From: Rubrivirga litoralis
GTDB taxonomy: Bacteria; Bacteroidota; Rhodothermia; Rhodothermales; Rubricoccaceae
Length of the DNA: 64,000 bases
Assembly: GCF_031846415.1 (NCBI RefSeq)
Contig: NZ_JAVRHT010000011.1
Span: forward strand, 1-64,000
Reading direction: 5' to 3'
The notes beneath the pieces were generated by a model, which made no database searches, had not been told where the DNA came from, and saw only the letters and a list, made by a program, of their open reading frames with translations. Made by a program: the position numbers and the translations under genes. Of the stretch, positions 57,483 to 64,000 are shown piece after piece (the first letter of the stretch is position 1; every line of letters begins with the position of its first letter).

Positions 57483-59780
57483 TCAGAACGAGGCGCGCAG
57501 CGCGAGCCGCACGCTCCGCCCCGGCGCCGGGACCCCGAACGGGCGGTACCGGCTGAGCGGGTCCACGAACGTGGCGTCGGTCAGGTTGTCGACCGCGAGC
57601 GTCGGCGTGACGACCGCCCCGCCCACGGCGAACGACGCCGACGCGCTCGCCGACCACACGGTGTAGGCGTCGGTCGGGACCTCCTCGGGGAGGTCCGCGC
57701 GGCGCTGGGCGGCCACGAACGTCGGCCCGATCCGGGCCTCGACGTCGCGGGCCGGACCGAGCCGCCCCGCCCGGTACTCGACGGCCGTCTGGAGCCGGGC
57801 GGGGGGGACGAACGGGAGCGGCCGGTCGGCGTCCGTGTCCGTCCCCCGCGTCACGTCGCCGGCGAGGTGGACGCCCAGGCCGTGCAGCGCGTGCGGGTGC
57901 ACGTCGAGCCGGGCCTCCGCGCCCACCAAGCGGGCGTCGGACTGGACGAAGTCGTAGACCTGGAACCCGCTCTCCGGGTCCACCCCGCCCGTCGCGCGCG
58001 GCGTGATGTAGCCGCCGATCGCGTTCACGAACCCGCTCACCTCGGCGTAGACGTGCGGCGTCAGGTAGCGGACGACGCCGTCGAGGGCCAGGCTGGTCTC
58101 GGGCGCGAGCGCCGCGTTGCCGCGCTCGAACCGGAGCGTCCCCTCGTGGACCCCGTTCCCGAACAGTTCCTGGAGGATCGGCGCCCGGAAGGCCCGGCCC
58201 AGGTTGGCAGCGACCGACAAGTCAGGCCGGAGCTGCCACGCCGCCCCGACCGCGCCCGTGAGCGCCGTGTACGTCCGCGTCTGGGCCTCGACGCCCAGCG
58301 TCCCGTTCGCCTCCACGTCCAGGTGGCGCGCGTCGAACCGCACCCCGGCGTCGAGCGTGAGCGGCCCGCTCACGACCTGCTCGGCGGCGTAGACCGCCCC
58401 GTTCAGCGTCGTCCCCCCCGGGATGAGCACCTCCTCGGCCAGCGTCTCGTTCCGCTGGAACATCCCGCTCACGCCGAGCACGCCGAACACCGGCCCGAGC
58501 GGGCGGTGGTGGAAGCGCGCGTCGGTCGTGACCGTGGTAAGGCGGAGCGAGAGGGTGGGGAGGTTTTCGGCCGCCCCGCCCCCGTGCTCCTCGTCGCCAT
58601 GTTCGTCGCCTAGGTGGTCCTCGTCCTCGTGTTCCTCGAACTCGCGCCGCCGGTTCTGCTGGACGGCCGCGACCACGTCGAGGCGGTCGAGCCCGAGCGG
58701 GAGGTCGAGGCGAAGCGCGGCCCGGTCGTGGGCGACCGTCTGGCGCGGCATGTCGATGGTGAACCGCCCCGCCGGCGCCTCGGGCACGAGCCCGCCGTCC
58801 TCGAAGAGCCCCAGCGACTGGCGGAACGTCCCGGCCTCCGCCACGAGCCGCCCGCCCTCGCCCACGTGCGTGCCCACGCGGCCCGACAGCGTCTCGGTGT
58901 CGAGCGCCGTGTTGGGCACGAGCCCGGACGGCGTGCGCACGAGCCCCGCCCGGAGCGCCCCGCCGCGGACCTCGTAGCCCAGCCGGCCGCTCACGCCGCC
59001 CACGACCAGCGTCCCCTCGGTCTGCTGCGCGACCGTCGCGCCCGCCAGCGACGCCTCGCCGCCGAGCGGGGCGGTCCGCGCGAACAGGTCCGTGGGGACC
59101 GTCTGCACGACGCCGCCCAGCGCGTCCGACCCGTAGAGCAGCGACGCCGGCCCGCGGACGACCTCGATCCGGTCCACGTCGGCCGCGCCGACCTCCGGGG
59201 CGTGCTCGTCGCCCCAGCCCTGGCCCTCCTGCCGCACCCCGTCCTGGACGACGAGCACGCGCTGCGACGTGAGCCCGCGGATGACCGGCTTGGCGATGCC
59301 CGGCCCGGTCCGCAAGAGGCGGACGCCGGCGACCTCGTCGAGCGCGTCGAACGGCGTCGCCCCGCCCGCGCGGTCCAGCGCCTCCTCGTCCACGACGGCC
59401 ACGGACTGCGGCGTCGAGAGCACGTCCGACGCCCGCGCCCGCGCCGTGACGGTCACGTCGGGCGCCTCGACGACCGACGGCGCGAGCGCCACGTCGAGCC
59501 CCGCCCCGCCCGCGCCGACGTCGACCGTCCGCGTCTCGCTCCGGTAGCCGACGAACGAGACGACGACGCGGGCTGAGCCGGCGGGGAGGGCGGAGAGGAC
59601 GAATCGGCCGTCGGCGCCCGTCGACGCTCCGAGCGCGAGGGCGGGCACGGCGACCGTGGCGCCGGGGAGCGGGGCGCCGGTCTCGGCGTCCGTGACGCGG
59701 CCGGTGAGGGACTGAGAAAGCGCGGCGGGGGCGTAGAGCCCGAGCACGACGAGGGCGAGGAGCAGGGCGGTGTGGCGCAT
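57483..59780 (-). CDS. TonB-dependent metal receptor (ZnuD-like) with His/Asp/Glu loop
   Basis: The ATG at 59780 (MRHTALLLALVVLG) gives 765 residues with a signal peptide. Residues 25-105 are a carboxypeptidase-like regulatory domain (LTGRVTDAETGAPLPGATV). The plug follows (about 115-230: IAKPVIRGLTSQRVLVVQDGV, VDRIEVVRGPASLLYGSDALGGVV), then the barrel to the final R-x-x-x-L-x-x-x-x-S-F end. A loop near residue 400 is rich in H, D and E (EFEEHEDEDHLGDEHGDEEH), the kind seen in zinc receptors. It imports a metal or metal complex through the outer membrane. A His/Cys-rich small protein gene lies just upstream. Confidence 0.9.
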   Translation of the reverse strand: MRHTALLLALVVLGLYAPAALSQSLTGRVTDAETGAPLPGATVAVPALALGASTGADGRFVLSALPAGSARVVVSFVGYRSETRTVDVGAGGAGLDVALAPSVVEAPDVTVTARARASDVLSTPQSVAVVDEEALDRAGGATPFDALDEVAGVRLLRTGPGIAKPVIRGLTSQRVLVVQDGVRQEGQGWGDEHAPEVGAADVDRIEVVRGPASLLYGSDALGGVVQTVPTDLFARTAPLGGEASLAGATVAQQTEGTLVVGGVSGRLGYEVRGGALRAGLVRTPSGLVPNTALDTETLSGRVGTHVGEGGRLVAEAGTFRQSLGLFEDGGLVPEAPAGRFTIDMPRQTVAHDRAALRLDLPLGLDRLDVVAAVQQNRRREFEEHEDEDHLGDEHGDEEHGGGAAENLPTLSLRLTTVTTDARFHHRPLGPVFGVLGVSGMFQRNETLAEEVLIPGGTTLNGAVYAAEQVVSGPLTLDAGVRFDARHLDVEANGTLGVEAQTRTYTALTGAVGAAWQLRPDLSVAANLGRAFRAPILQELFGNGVHEGTLRFERGNAALAPETSLALDGVVRYLTPHVYAEVSGFVNAIGGYITPRATGGVDPESGFQVYDFVQSDARLVGAEARLDVHPHALHGLGVHLAGDVTRGTDTDADRPLPFVPPARLQTAVEYRAGRLGPARDVEARIGPTFVAAQRRADLPEEVPTDAYTVWSASASASFAVGGAVVTPTLAVDNLTDATFVDPLSRYRPFGVPAPGRSVRLALRASF

Positions 59781-59881
59781 GGCGGAGTTGTCGCAGGGCC
59801 GCAGACGCGCGGCCGGAACCAGAGGCCGGGCACGCAGGCGCGCGCCGGACGGAGGCCTACGACGGACGCCGCGGGCCGGAC

Positions 59882-60235
59882 CTACGCGGCCGGCGCCGGC
59901 GGTCCCCGGGCGGGCGTCGCCGCGCGCCGGTACACGGCCAGCGCCTCGCCGGCCGCCCGTTCCCGCTCCTCCACGGCCCGCTCCGCGACGGCCGCGCCCG
60001 GCGTCAGGACCGCGCCGGCGAACCCGGTGCACACGGCGCACGGAGCCTCGTGCGCCGCCCCGCCCGTGCAGGGCGTCGTCACGAGGTCCGCGTCGTCGTC
60101 GTGCGCCCCGTGCGCCAGGTGCTCCGCCTGCGACGCCGCCCACTCCAGCCCGTGGTGCACGAGGTGAACCGACACCGCGCCCACCCCGCCCAGCAGGGCG
60201 GCGAGCAGGACGAGGGCGCGGGCGGGGTGGGGCAT
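59882..60235 (-). CDS. Small His/Cys-rich exported protein upstream of the TonB receptor
   Basis: The protein has 117 residues. A hydrophobic start (LVLLAALLGGVGAVSV) is a signal or anchor. Then comes HLVHHGLEWAASQAEHLAHGAHDDDAD and a pair of cysteines in CAVC with a further C before (TPCTGG), all likely metal ligands. The C-terminal half is helical and charged. No family is certain; DUF2946-like proteins share the style. It precedes the receptor by about 100 bases in the same direction and probably handles the same metal. Confidence 0.65.
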   Translation of the reverse strand: MPHPARALVLLAALLGGVGAVSVHLVHHGLEWAASQAEHLAHGAHDDDADLVTTPCTGGAAHEAPCAVCTGFAGAVLTPGAAVAERAVEERERAAGEALAVYRRAATPARGPPAPAA

Positions 60236-60242
60236 CTCGCCT

Positions 60243-60250
60243 CCAACCTA
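60243..60250 (-). promoter_or_regulatory. -7 box TAGGTTGG upstream of the His/Cys-rich gene
   Basis: Minus-strand box, eight bases before the ATG at 60235, again suggesting a very short leader. It would drive the small protein and the TonB receptor. Confidence 0.4.
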
Positions 60251-60330
60251 CGACCGGCGGGCGCCGCCCGAAACGTGCGGCGGCCCGCCCCAGGAGGAGC
60301 GGGCCGCCGGGTGGCCGAGGGCGGGGCGGC

Positions 60331-62268
60331 CTAGCGGACGACTGTGAGCCGCGCCGTGTGCGCCACCCCGCCCGCCGTCAGGCGGACGACGTAGGCGCCG
60401 GCCGGGAACGCCGCCGCGTCGAACGACGCCCGGTGCGAGCCGGCGCCGTACGCGCCTTCCGCGAGCACGGTCACCTCGCGCCCGAGCACGTCGTAGACCG
60501 CGAGCCGGACGTCGGCCTCAGCGTCGAGCCGGAACGCGACCGCGCCGGCCCCGCGCACCGGGTTCGGGCCGACTGCGAGCGCCGGTCCGACGTCGCCGGG
60601 TTCGGCGCGGAGCGCGGCGAGCTGCGCGCTCAGGTCCGCCTCCCCGCCCGCGCGCCGCGCGCCGGGGTCCGGGTCGAGCGGGCTGCCGGCGGGGAAGACG
60701 CCGAAGATGTTGTCGTCGCGGAAGTAGACGACCGAGTGGGCGACGCGGCCGAGCACGGACTGGACCGTCGCGCCGACGGCGACGTCGCCCTGAACGAACG
60801 CGATGGCGCCCGGGCCGTCGGGGATCGACCCCTCGGGGAAGTCCGCGCCGCCCTCCAGAATCACGACGTCCTCGAACGCGCCCAGCGTGACGCCGTCGAG
60901 CGGGACCGAGAGCGTGACGCGCTCCGAGAACGGGTTGAACGCGACGAAGTCGCACCCGCTCAGGTCCAGCGGCCCCGGGCCGGAGGCGTAGACCCGGACG
61001 TACTCGCCGCCGGAGAACGGCGAGGGCTCGCCGTCGGCGCTGAAGTCGATGACGTACCAGTCGCCCGGCTCGCACGACCGGGTCCCGAGCGACTCGACGT
61101 TGATCGTGATCGTGATCTCGGTGCACTCGAAGTCGTCGGCGTCGTCGCACGCCACGAGGGCGACGTCGTACGAGCCGCCCCCGGTGACGCCGAGGCCCGG
61201 CGCGATGGAGGCCCGGATCTGGCCGGTCGCCGGGTTGCCGGCGGTCGCGTCGAACGAGACGGTCCCGTCGAAGAACTCGAAGGCCCCGCCGCTCGACGGC
61301 TCGCCGAACGCGTCGAAGTCGGGCGAGGTGATCTCCGTCGTCTGGTCCGCCTCCGGGCTCAGGAACGAGAAGTCGATGACCAACTCGGTCCCGAACGCGA
61401 GGTCGAACGCGTCGCCGTCGGCGATGCCCTGGGCGATCGGCGGGACGTTCGTCTCGCTGTCGCTCGTGCTAAAGCACACGTCGCGGTCGTCGAGGTAGTC
61501 GACGCCGTCCGAGGCGCCGCCCGGACCGTCGTAGGCGTCGCCGGCCTGGTCGAACCGTCCGAGCGTGAAGAACGAGGCGCCGTCGCCCGCGTTCGCGCCG
61601 GCGATGGCCGCCGTCCCGCCGAACCCGTTCGAGCCGCCCGAGGCGCTGCCCGTCGTCCAGTTCATGTCGCCGTAGCTCAGGCACACGTTCCGCCCCGCCC
61701 CTACGAGCGGGTCGGCGCCGTCGGTGAGCACGAGCTGGAACGTGTTCCGCTTGTCGGTCTGGCGGTTGAAGTACCCGACGTCCTCCCAGACGACGGTAAA
61801 CCGGCTGGGCTCGCTCTTGTAGTAGACGAGCCCGCTCCCGGTCCCCCGCGTGTCGACGTCGGCGAAGAACGGGGCGACGATGGGGGTGGCGGACGGGAAC
61901 GCGAACGGGGTGAACGTCCCGAGCCGCTCGGTGAAGGTGACGTTCCCGTTGTTGTTGATGTAGACCTCGTCGTAGGTCGTCCCGTAAAGGTTGAACGCGA
62001 ACGGGAGCGGGATGGCGTCGGTCGAGCCGTCGTCGTTGGCGGCGAGCGCGAGCGTGAACGTGTCGTCGCGGGGGACGAGCAGGTCGCCTGCCGCCGCGCT
62101 CGCCTGCCGCGCGGCGGCCGGAGCGGGGCGGGCCGGCGTGGCCGCTTCGTAGGCCGCCTTCTCGGCGGCCGTGTGGAGCGTGACCTGGGCGAGGGCGGGC
62201 GGGGCGGCGAGGAGCAGGCCGAACAGGGCCAGCGCGCCGGCGGTGCGGCGTAGCGAACGAGTCATCAT
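60331..62268 (-). CDS. Secreted cell-surface protein with T9SS sorting domain
   Basis: The protein has 645 residues with a signal peptide ending ALAQ. Residues 60-270 resemble a nidogen-like (NIDO) adhesion domain (FAFNLYGTTYDEVYINNNGNVTF, VAPFFADVDTRG, VVWEDVGYFN). A strand-rich middle follows (about 280-540) with four Cys and a lamin-tail-like SCEPGDWYVIDF part. The last 80 residues are a type A T9SS sorting domain: NPVRGAGAVAF, VRLAVYDVLGREV, FPAGAYVVRL and LTVVR. It is exported by the type IX system and attached to the surface. It could serve in adhesion. Confidence 0.88.
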   Translation of the reverse strand: MMTRSLRRTAGALALFGLLLAAPPALAQVTLHTAAEKAAYEAATPARPAPAAARQASAAAGDLLVPRDDTFTLALAANDDGSTDAIPLPFAFNLYGTTYDEVYINNNGNVTFTERLGTFTPFAFPSATPIVAPFFADVDTRGTGSGLVYYKSEPSRFTVVWEDVGYFNRQTDKRNTFQLVLTDGADPLVGAGRNVCLSYGDMNWTTGSASGGSNGFGGTAAIAGANAGDGASFFTLGRFDQAGDAYDGPGGASDGVDYLDDRDVCFSTSDSETNVPPIAQGIADGDAFDLAFGTELVIDFSFLSPEADQTTEITSPDFDAFGEPSSGGAFEFFDGTVSFDATAGNPATGQIRASIAPGLGVTGGGSYDVALVACDDADDFECTEITITINVESLGTRSCEPGDWYVIDFSADGEPSPFSGGEYVRVYASGPGPLDLSGCDFVAFNPFSERVTLSVPLDGVTLGAFEDVVILEGGADFPEGSIPDGPGAIAFVQGDVAVGATVQSVLGRVAHSVVYFRDDNIFGVFPAGSPLDPDPGARRAGGEADLSAQLAALRAEPGDVGPALAVGPNPVRGAGAVAFRLDAEADVRLAVYDVLGREVTVLAEGAYGAGSHRASFDAAAFPAGAYVVRLTAGGVAHTARLTVVR

Positions 62269-62516
62269 GGGGCCAGGGGTAGGGGGAGAGAGGTGTGCTC
62301 TCTTACCTACGTGATCCCAATGACTTGCACGTCACGCGCGCGCAAGAAGCCGCCCCGCCCGTGGAGCGGGCGGGGCGGTTCGGGGCGATCCACGCCGGGA
62401 GTCGGACCTGCGTGCGCCGCCCCGCCCGCGCAACGCACGCGCCGAGGGCCGGCAGCTCCAGCCGCCCCGCCCCCGCTCTTCATCGACCGTGACGCCTGGG
62501 CGGGGCGGGACGCCCG

Positions 62517-64000
62517 TCAGGCGCCGTCGCCCTCGGGCGGGGCGATCTGGAACCCGATGGTCCGACCGCGGGGGTCCTCCTGCTTGAGCTGCTTCCGCAT
62601 CCGCTCGTACTCGCGCTCGACCTCGGGCGTCACGCTCGGGCGCGTGTCGGCGAGGGCGGACTCGAAGTGGGCGGCCGAGACGGTCTCGGAGTCCAGGTTC
62701 TGGCGGAGCGCGAGCAGCCCGGCCTTGCGGACGAGGTTCTCGAGGTCGGCGCCCGAGAACCGCTCGGTCCGGCCCGCGATCGCGTCCAGGTCGACGTCGT
62801 CCGCGAGCGGCATGTCCTTCGTCTGGATGCCGAGGATCGTCCGCCGGCCCTCGGTGTCCGGGACCGGGACGTAGACGAGCTCGTCGAACCGGCCCGGCCG
62901 CAGCAGCGCCGGGTCGAGGAGCGTCGGCCGGTTCGTCGCGCCGATCACCACGACGCCCTGGAGCTCCTCCAGTCCGTCCATCTCGGCGAGGAGCGTGTTC
63001 ACGACCCGCTCGGTCACGTTCGAGTCCCCAAACTGGCCGCCCCGCGCCGGCGCGAGCGCGTCGATCTCGTCGATGAAGATGACAGTCGGCGAGACCTGGC
63101 GAGCGCGCTTGAACAGCTTCGACACCTGTTTCTCGCTCTCGCCGACCCACTTCGACAGCAAGTCGCTCGACTTGGTGGCGACAAAGTTGGCCTCGGCCTC
63201 GCGGGCGACGGCCTTGGCGAGCAGCGTCTTGCCGTTGCCCGGAGGGCCGAACAGGAGGAACCCGCGGGCCTGGCGGATCCCCAGCCGCTCGAACGCCTCG
63301 GGGTGCTTCAGCGGGAGCTCGATGCCCTCCTGGAGCTGGCTCTTGGTCTCTTCGAGCCCGCCGATGTCGGCCCAGCCCACGTTGGGGACCTGGATCTGGA
63401 TCTCACGCAGCGCCGACGGCTGGACGCGCCGGAGCGCGTCGCGGAAGTCGCCGTCGCGGACGACGAGCTCGTCCAGCACGTCGGCCGGGATCTCGTCCTC
63501 GTCCAGGTCGATGTCGGGCAGGATGCGGCGGAGCGCCGAGATGGCCGCCTCGCGGGCGAGCGCGCCCAGGTCGGCCCCGACGAACCCATAAGTCGTCCGC
63601 GCCAGCTCCTCCAGGTCGACGCCCTCGGCGAGCGGCATCCCGCGCGTGTGGATGCCGATGATCTCGCGCCGCCCCGCCGTGTCGGGCACGCCGATCACGA
63701 TCTCGCGGTCGAACCGGCCGGGCCGCCGAAGCGCCTCGTCGATGGCGTCCGGCCGGTTCGTGGCGCCGATCACGACCACGTTGCCGCGTGCTTCCAGGCC
63801 GTCGAGCAGCGTCAGGAGCTGGGCGACCACGCGGCGCTCGGCCTCGCCGGTCTCGTCGCGGGCCGGCGCGATCGAGTCCAGCTCGTCGATGAAGATGATG
63901 GCCGGCGCGTTCTGGGACGCCTCCTCGAAGACCGACCGCAGCCGTTCCTCGGACTCGCCGTAGTAGCGGCCCATGATCTCCGGCCCGTTGATGACCGAAA
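62517..64000 (-). CDS. Cdc48/p97-like AAA ATPase (partial)
   Basis: The frame is open to the right edge (VINGPEI before MGRYYGESEERLR), so the N domain and first Walker A are missing. The first AAA domain has Walker B IIFIDELDSIAP and RPGRFDREIVIG. The second has FGPPGNGKTLLAKAVA, VIFIDEIDALAP and RPGRFDELVYVPVPD, all intact. The C-terminus ends in a short non-conserved tail. It acts as a hexameric unfoldase in protein quality control, as archaeal VAT does. It is divergent in place from any relative in the window; 248 bases of 11-mer-rich sequence separate it from the T9SS gene. Confidence 0.93.
   Translation of the reverse strand, partial: SVINGPEIMGRYYGESEERLRSVFEEASQNAPAIIFIDELDSIAPARDETGEAERRVVAQLLTLLDGLEARGNVVVIGATNRPDAIDEALRRPGRFDREIVIGVPDTAGRREIIGIHTRGMPLAEGVDLEELARTTYGFVGADLGALAREAAISALRRILPDIDLDEDEIPADVLDELVVRDGDFRDALRRVQPSALREIQIQVPNVGWADIGGLEETKSQLQEGIELPLKHPEAFERLGIRQARGFLLFGPPGNGKTLLAKAVAREAEANFVATKSSDLLSKWVGESEKQVSKLFKRARQVSPTVIFIDEIDALAPARGGQFGDSNVTERVVNTLLAEMDGLEELQGVVVIGATNRPTLLDPALLRPGRFDELVYVPVPDTEGRRTILGIQTKDMPLADDVDLDAIAGRTERFSGADLENLVRKAGLLALRQNLDSETVSAAHFESALADTRPSVTPEVEREYERMRKQLKQEDPRGRTIGFQIAPPEGDGA

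Overview
The window looks like chromosome of a high-GC member of the Rhodothermota, probably near Rubricoccus or Rubrivirga. The reasons are a complete alternative complex III operon (actABCDEF) running straight into an A2-type caa3 oxidase with a YSHP motif, as known from Rhodothermus; a type-IX-secretion cell-surface protein; a TonB receptor with an N-terminal carboxypeptidase-like domain; and promoter-like TANNTTNG boxes. The genus is an inference, because no rRNA gene is present.

Bases 1 to about 11,980 are an integrated mobile element carrying likely defence genes. Left to right they are: the end of a phospholipase-D-like protein with a zinc ribbon (+); a four-helix membrane protein and an unrecognised 311-residue partner (-); a zinc-ribbon protein with a probable barrel fold and a 110-residue companion (-); an Abi_C abortive-infection protein (-); DUF2188 and a 42-residue basic protein (-); an origin-like stretch with a perfect DnaA box and four AGGCCT repeats; a one-polypeptide type IIG restriction-modification enzyme (-); a divergent family-A-like polymerase (+); and a tyrosine integrase (-). 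A 13-7-13 inverted repeat next to the integrase is a candidate attachment core. Small CACAG-N4-CTGTG hairpins recur between the element's genes.

From about 12,040 rightward the genes are ordinary chromosomal ones: trpF and rhodanese (12-13 kb), a DUF2723 membrane protein (13.7-16.6), ybeY and metF (17-19), caa3 oxidase and ACIII (19-35), a MATE pump (35-36.5), a fused glycosyltransferase (37-39), accA and a thioesterase (39-40.5), a CDF metal transporter, an M24 peptidase, dinB, a Nif3-like protein, a luciferase-like oxidoreductase and a flavoprotein (40-48), phosphohexomutase and ettA (49-53), small dehydrogenases and a glycosyltransferase (53-56), a broken HNH nuclease beside tRNA-Lys (56.6-57.3), a metal TonB system (57-60), a T9SS protein (60-62) and a Cdc48-type AAA ATPase (62.5 to the edge). 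The respiratory genes form one leftward block: ActA-F oxidise menaquinol and pass electrons to the cytochrome c domain of CtaC and on to oxygen, with a Sco protein supplying CuA.

Two genome-scale signals stand out. An 11-mer, GGGCGGGG(C/T)GG and its complement, saturates the chromosomal part between and inside genes, often as inverted pairs at gene ends; it is much sparser in the element. Separately, several intergenic hairpins are built from quasi-periodic 7-8 nt units of unrelated sequence, and one such hairpin lies in frame inside a glycosyltransferase.
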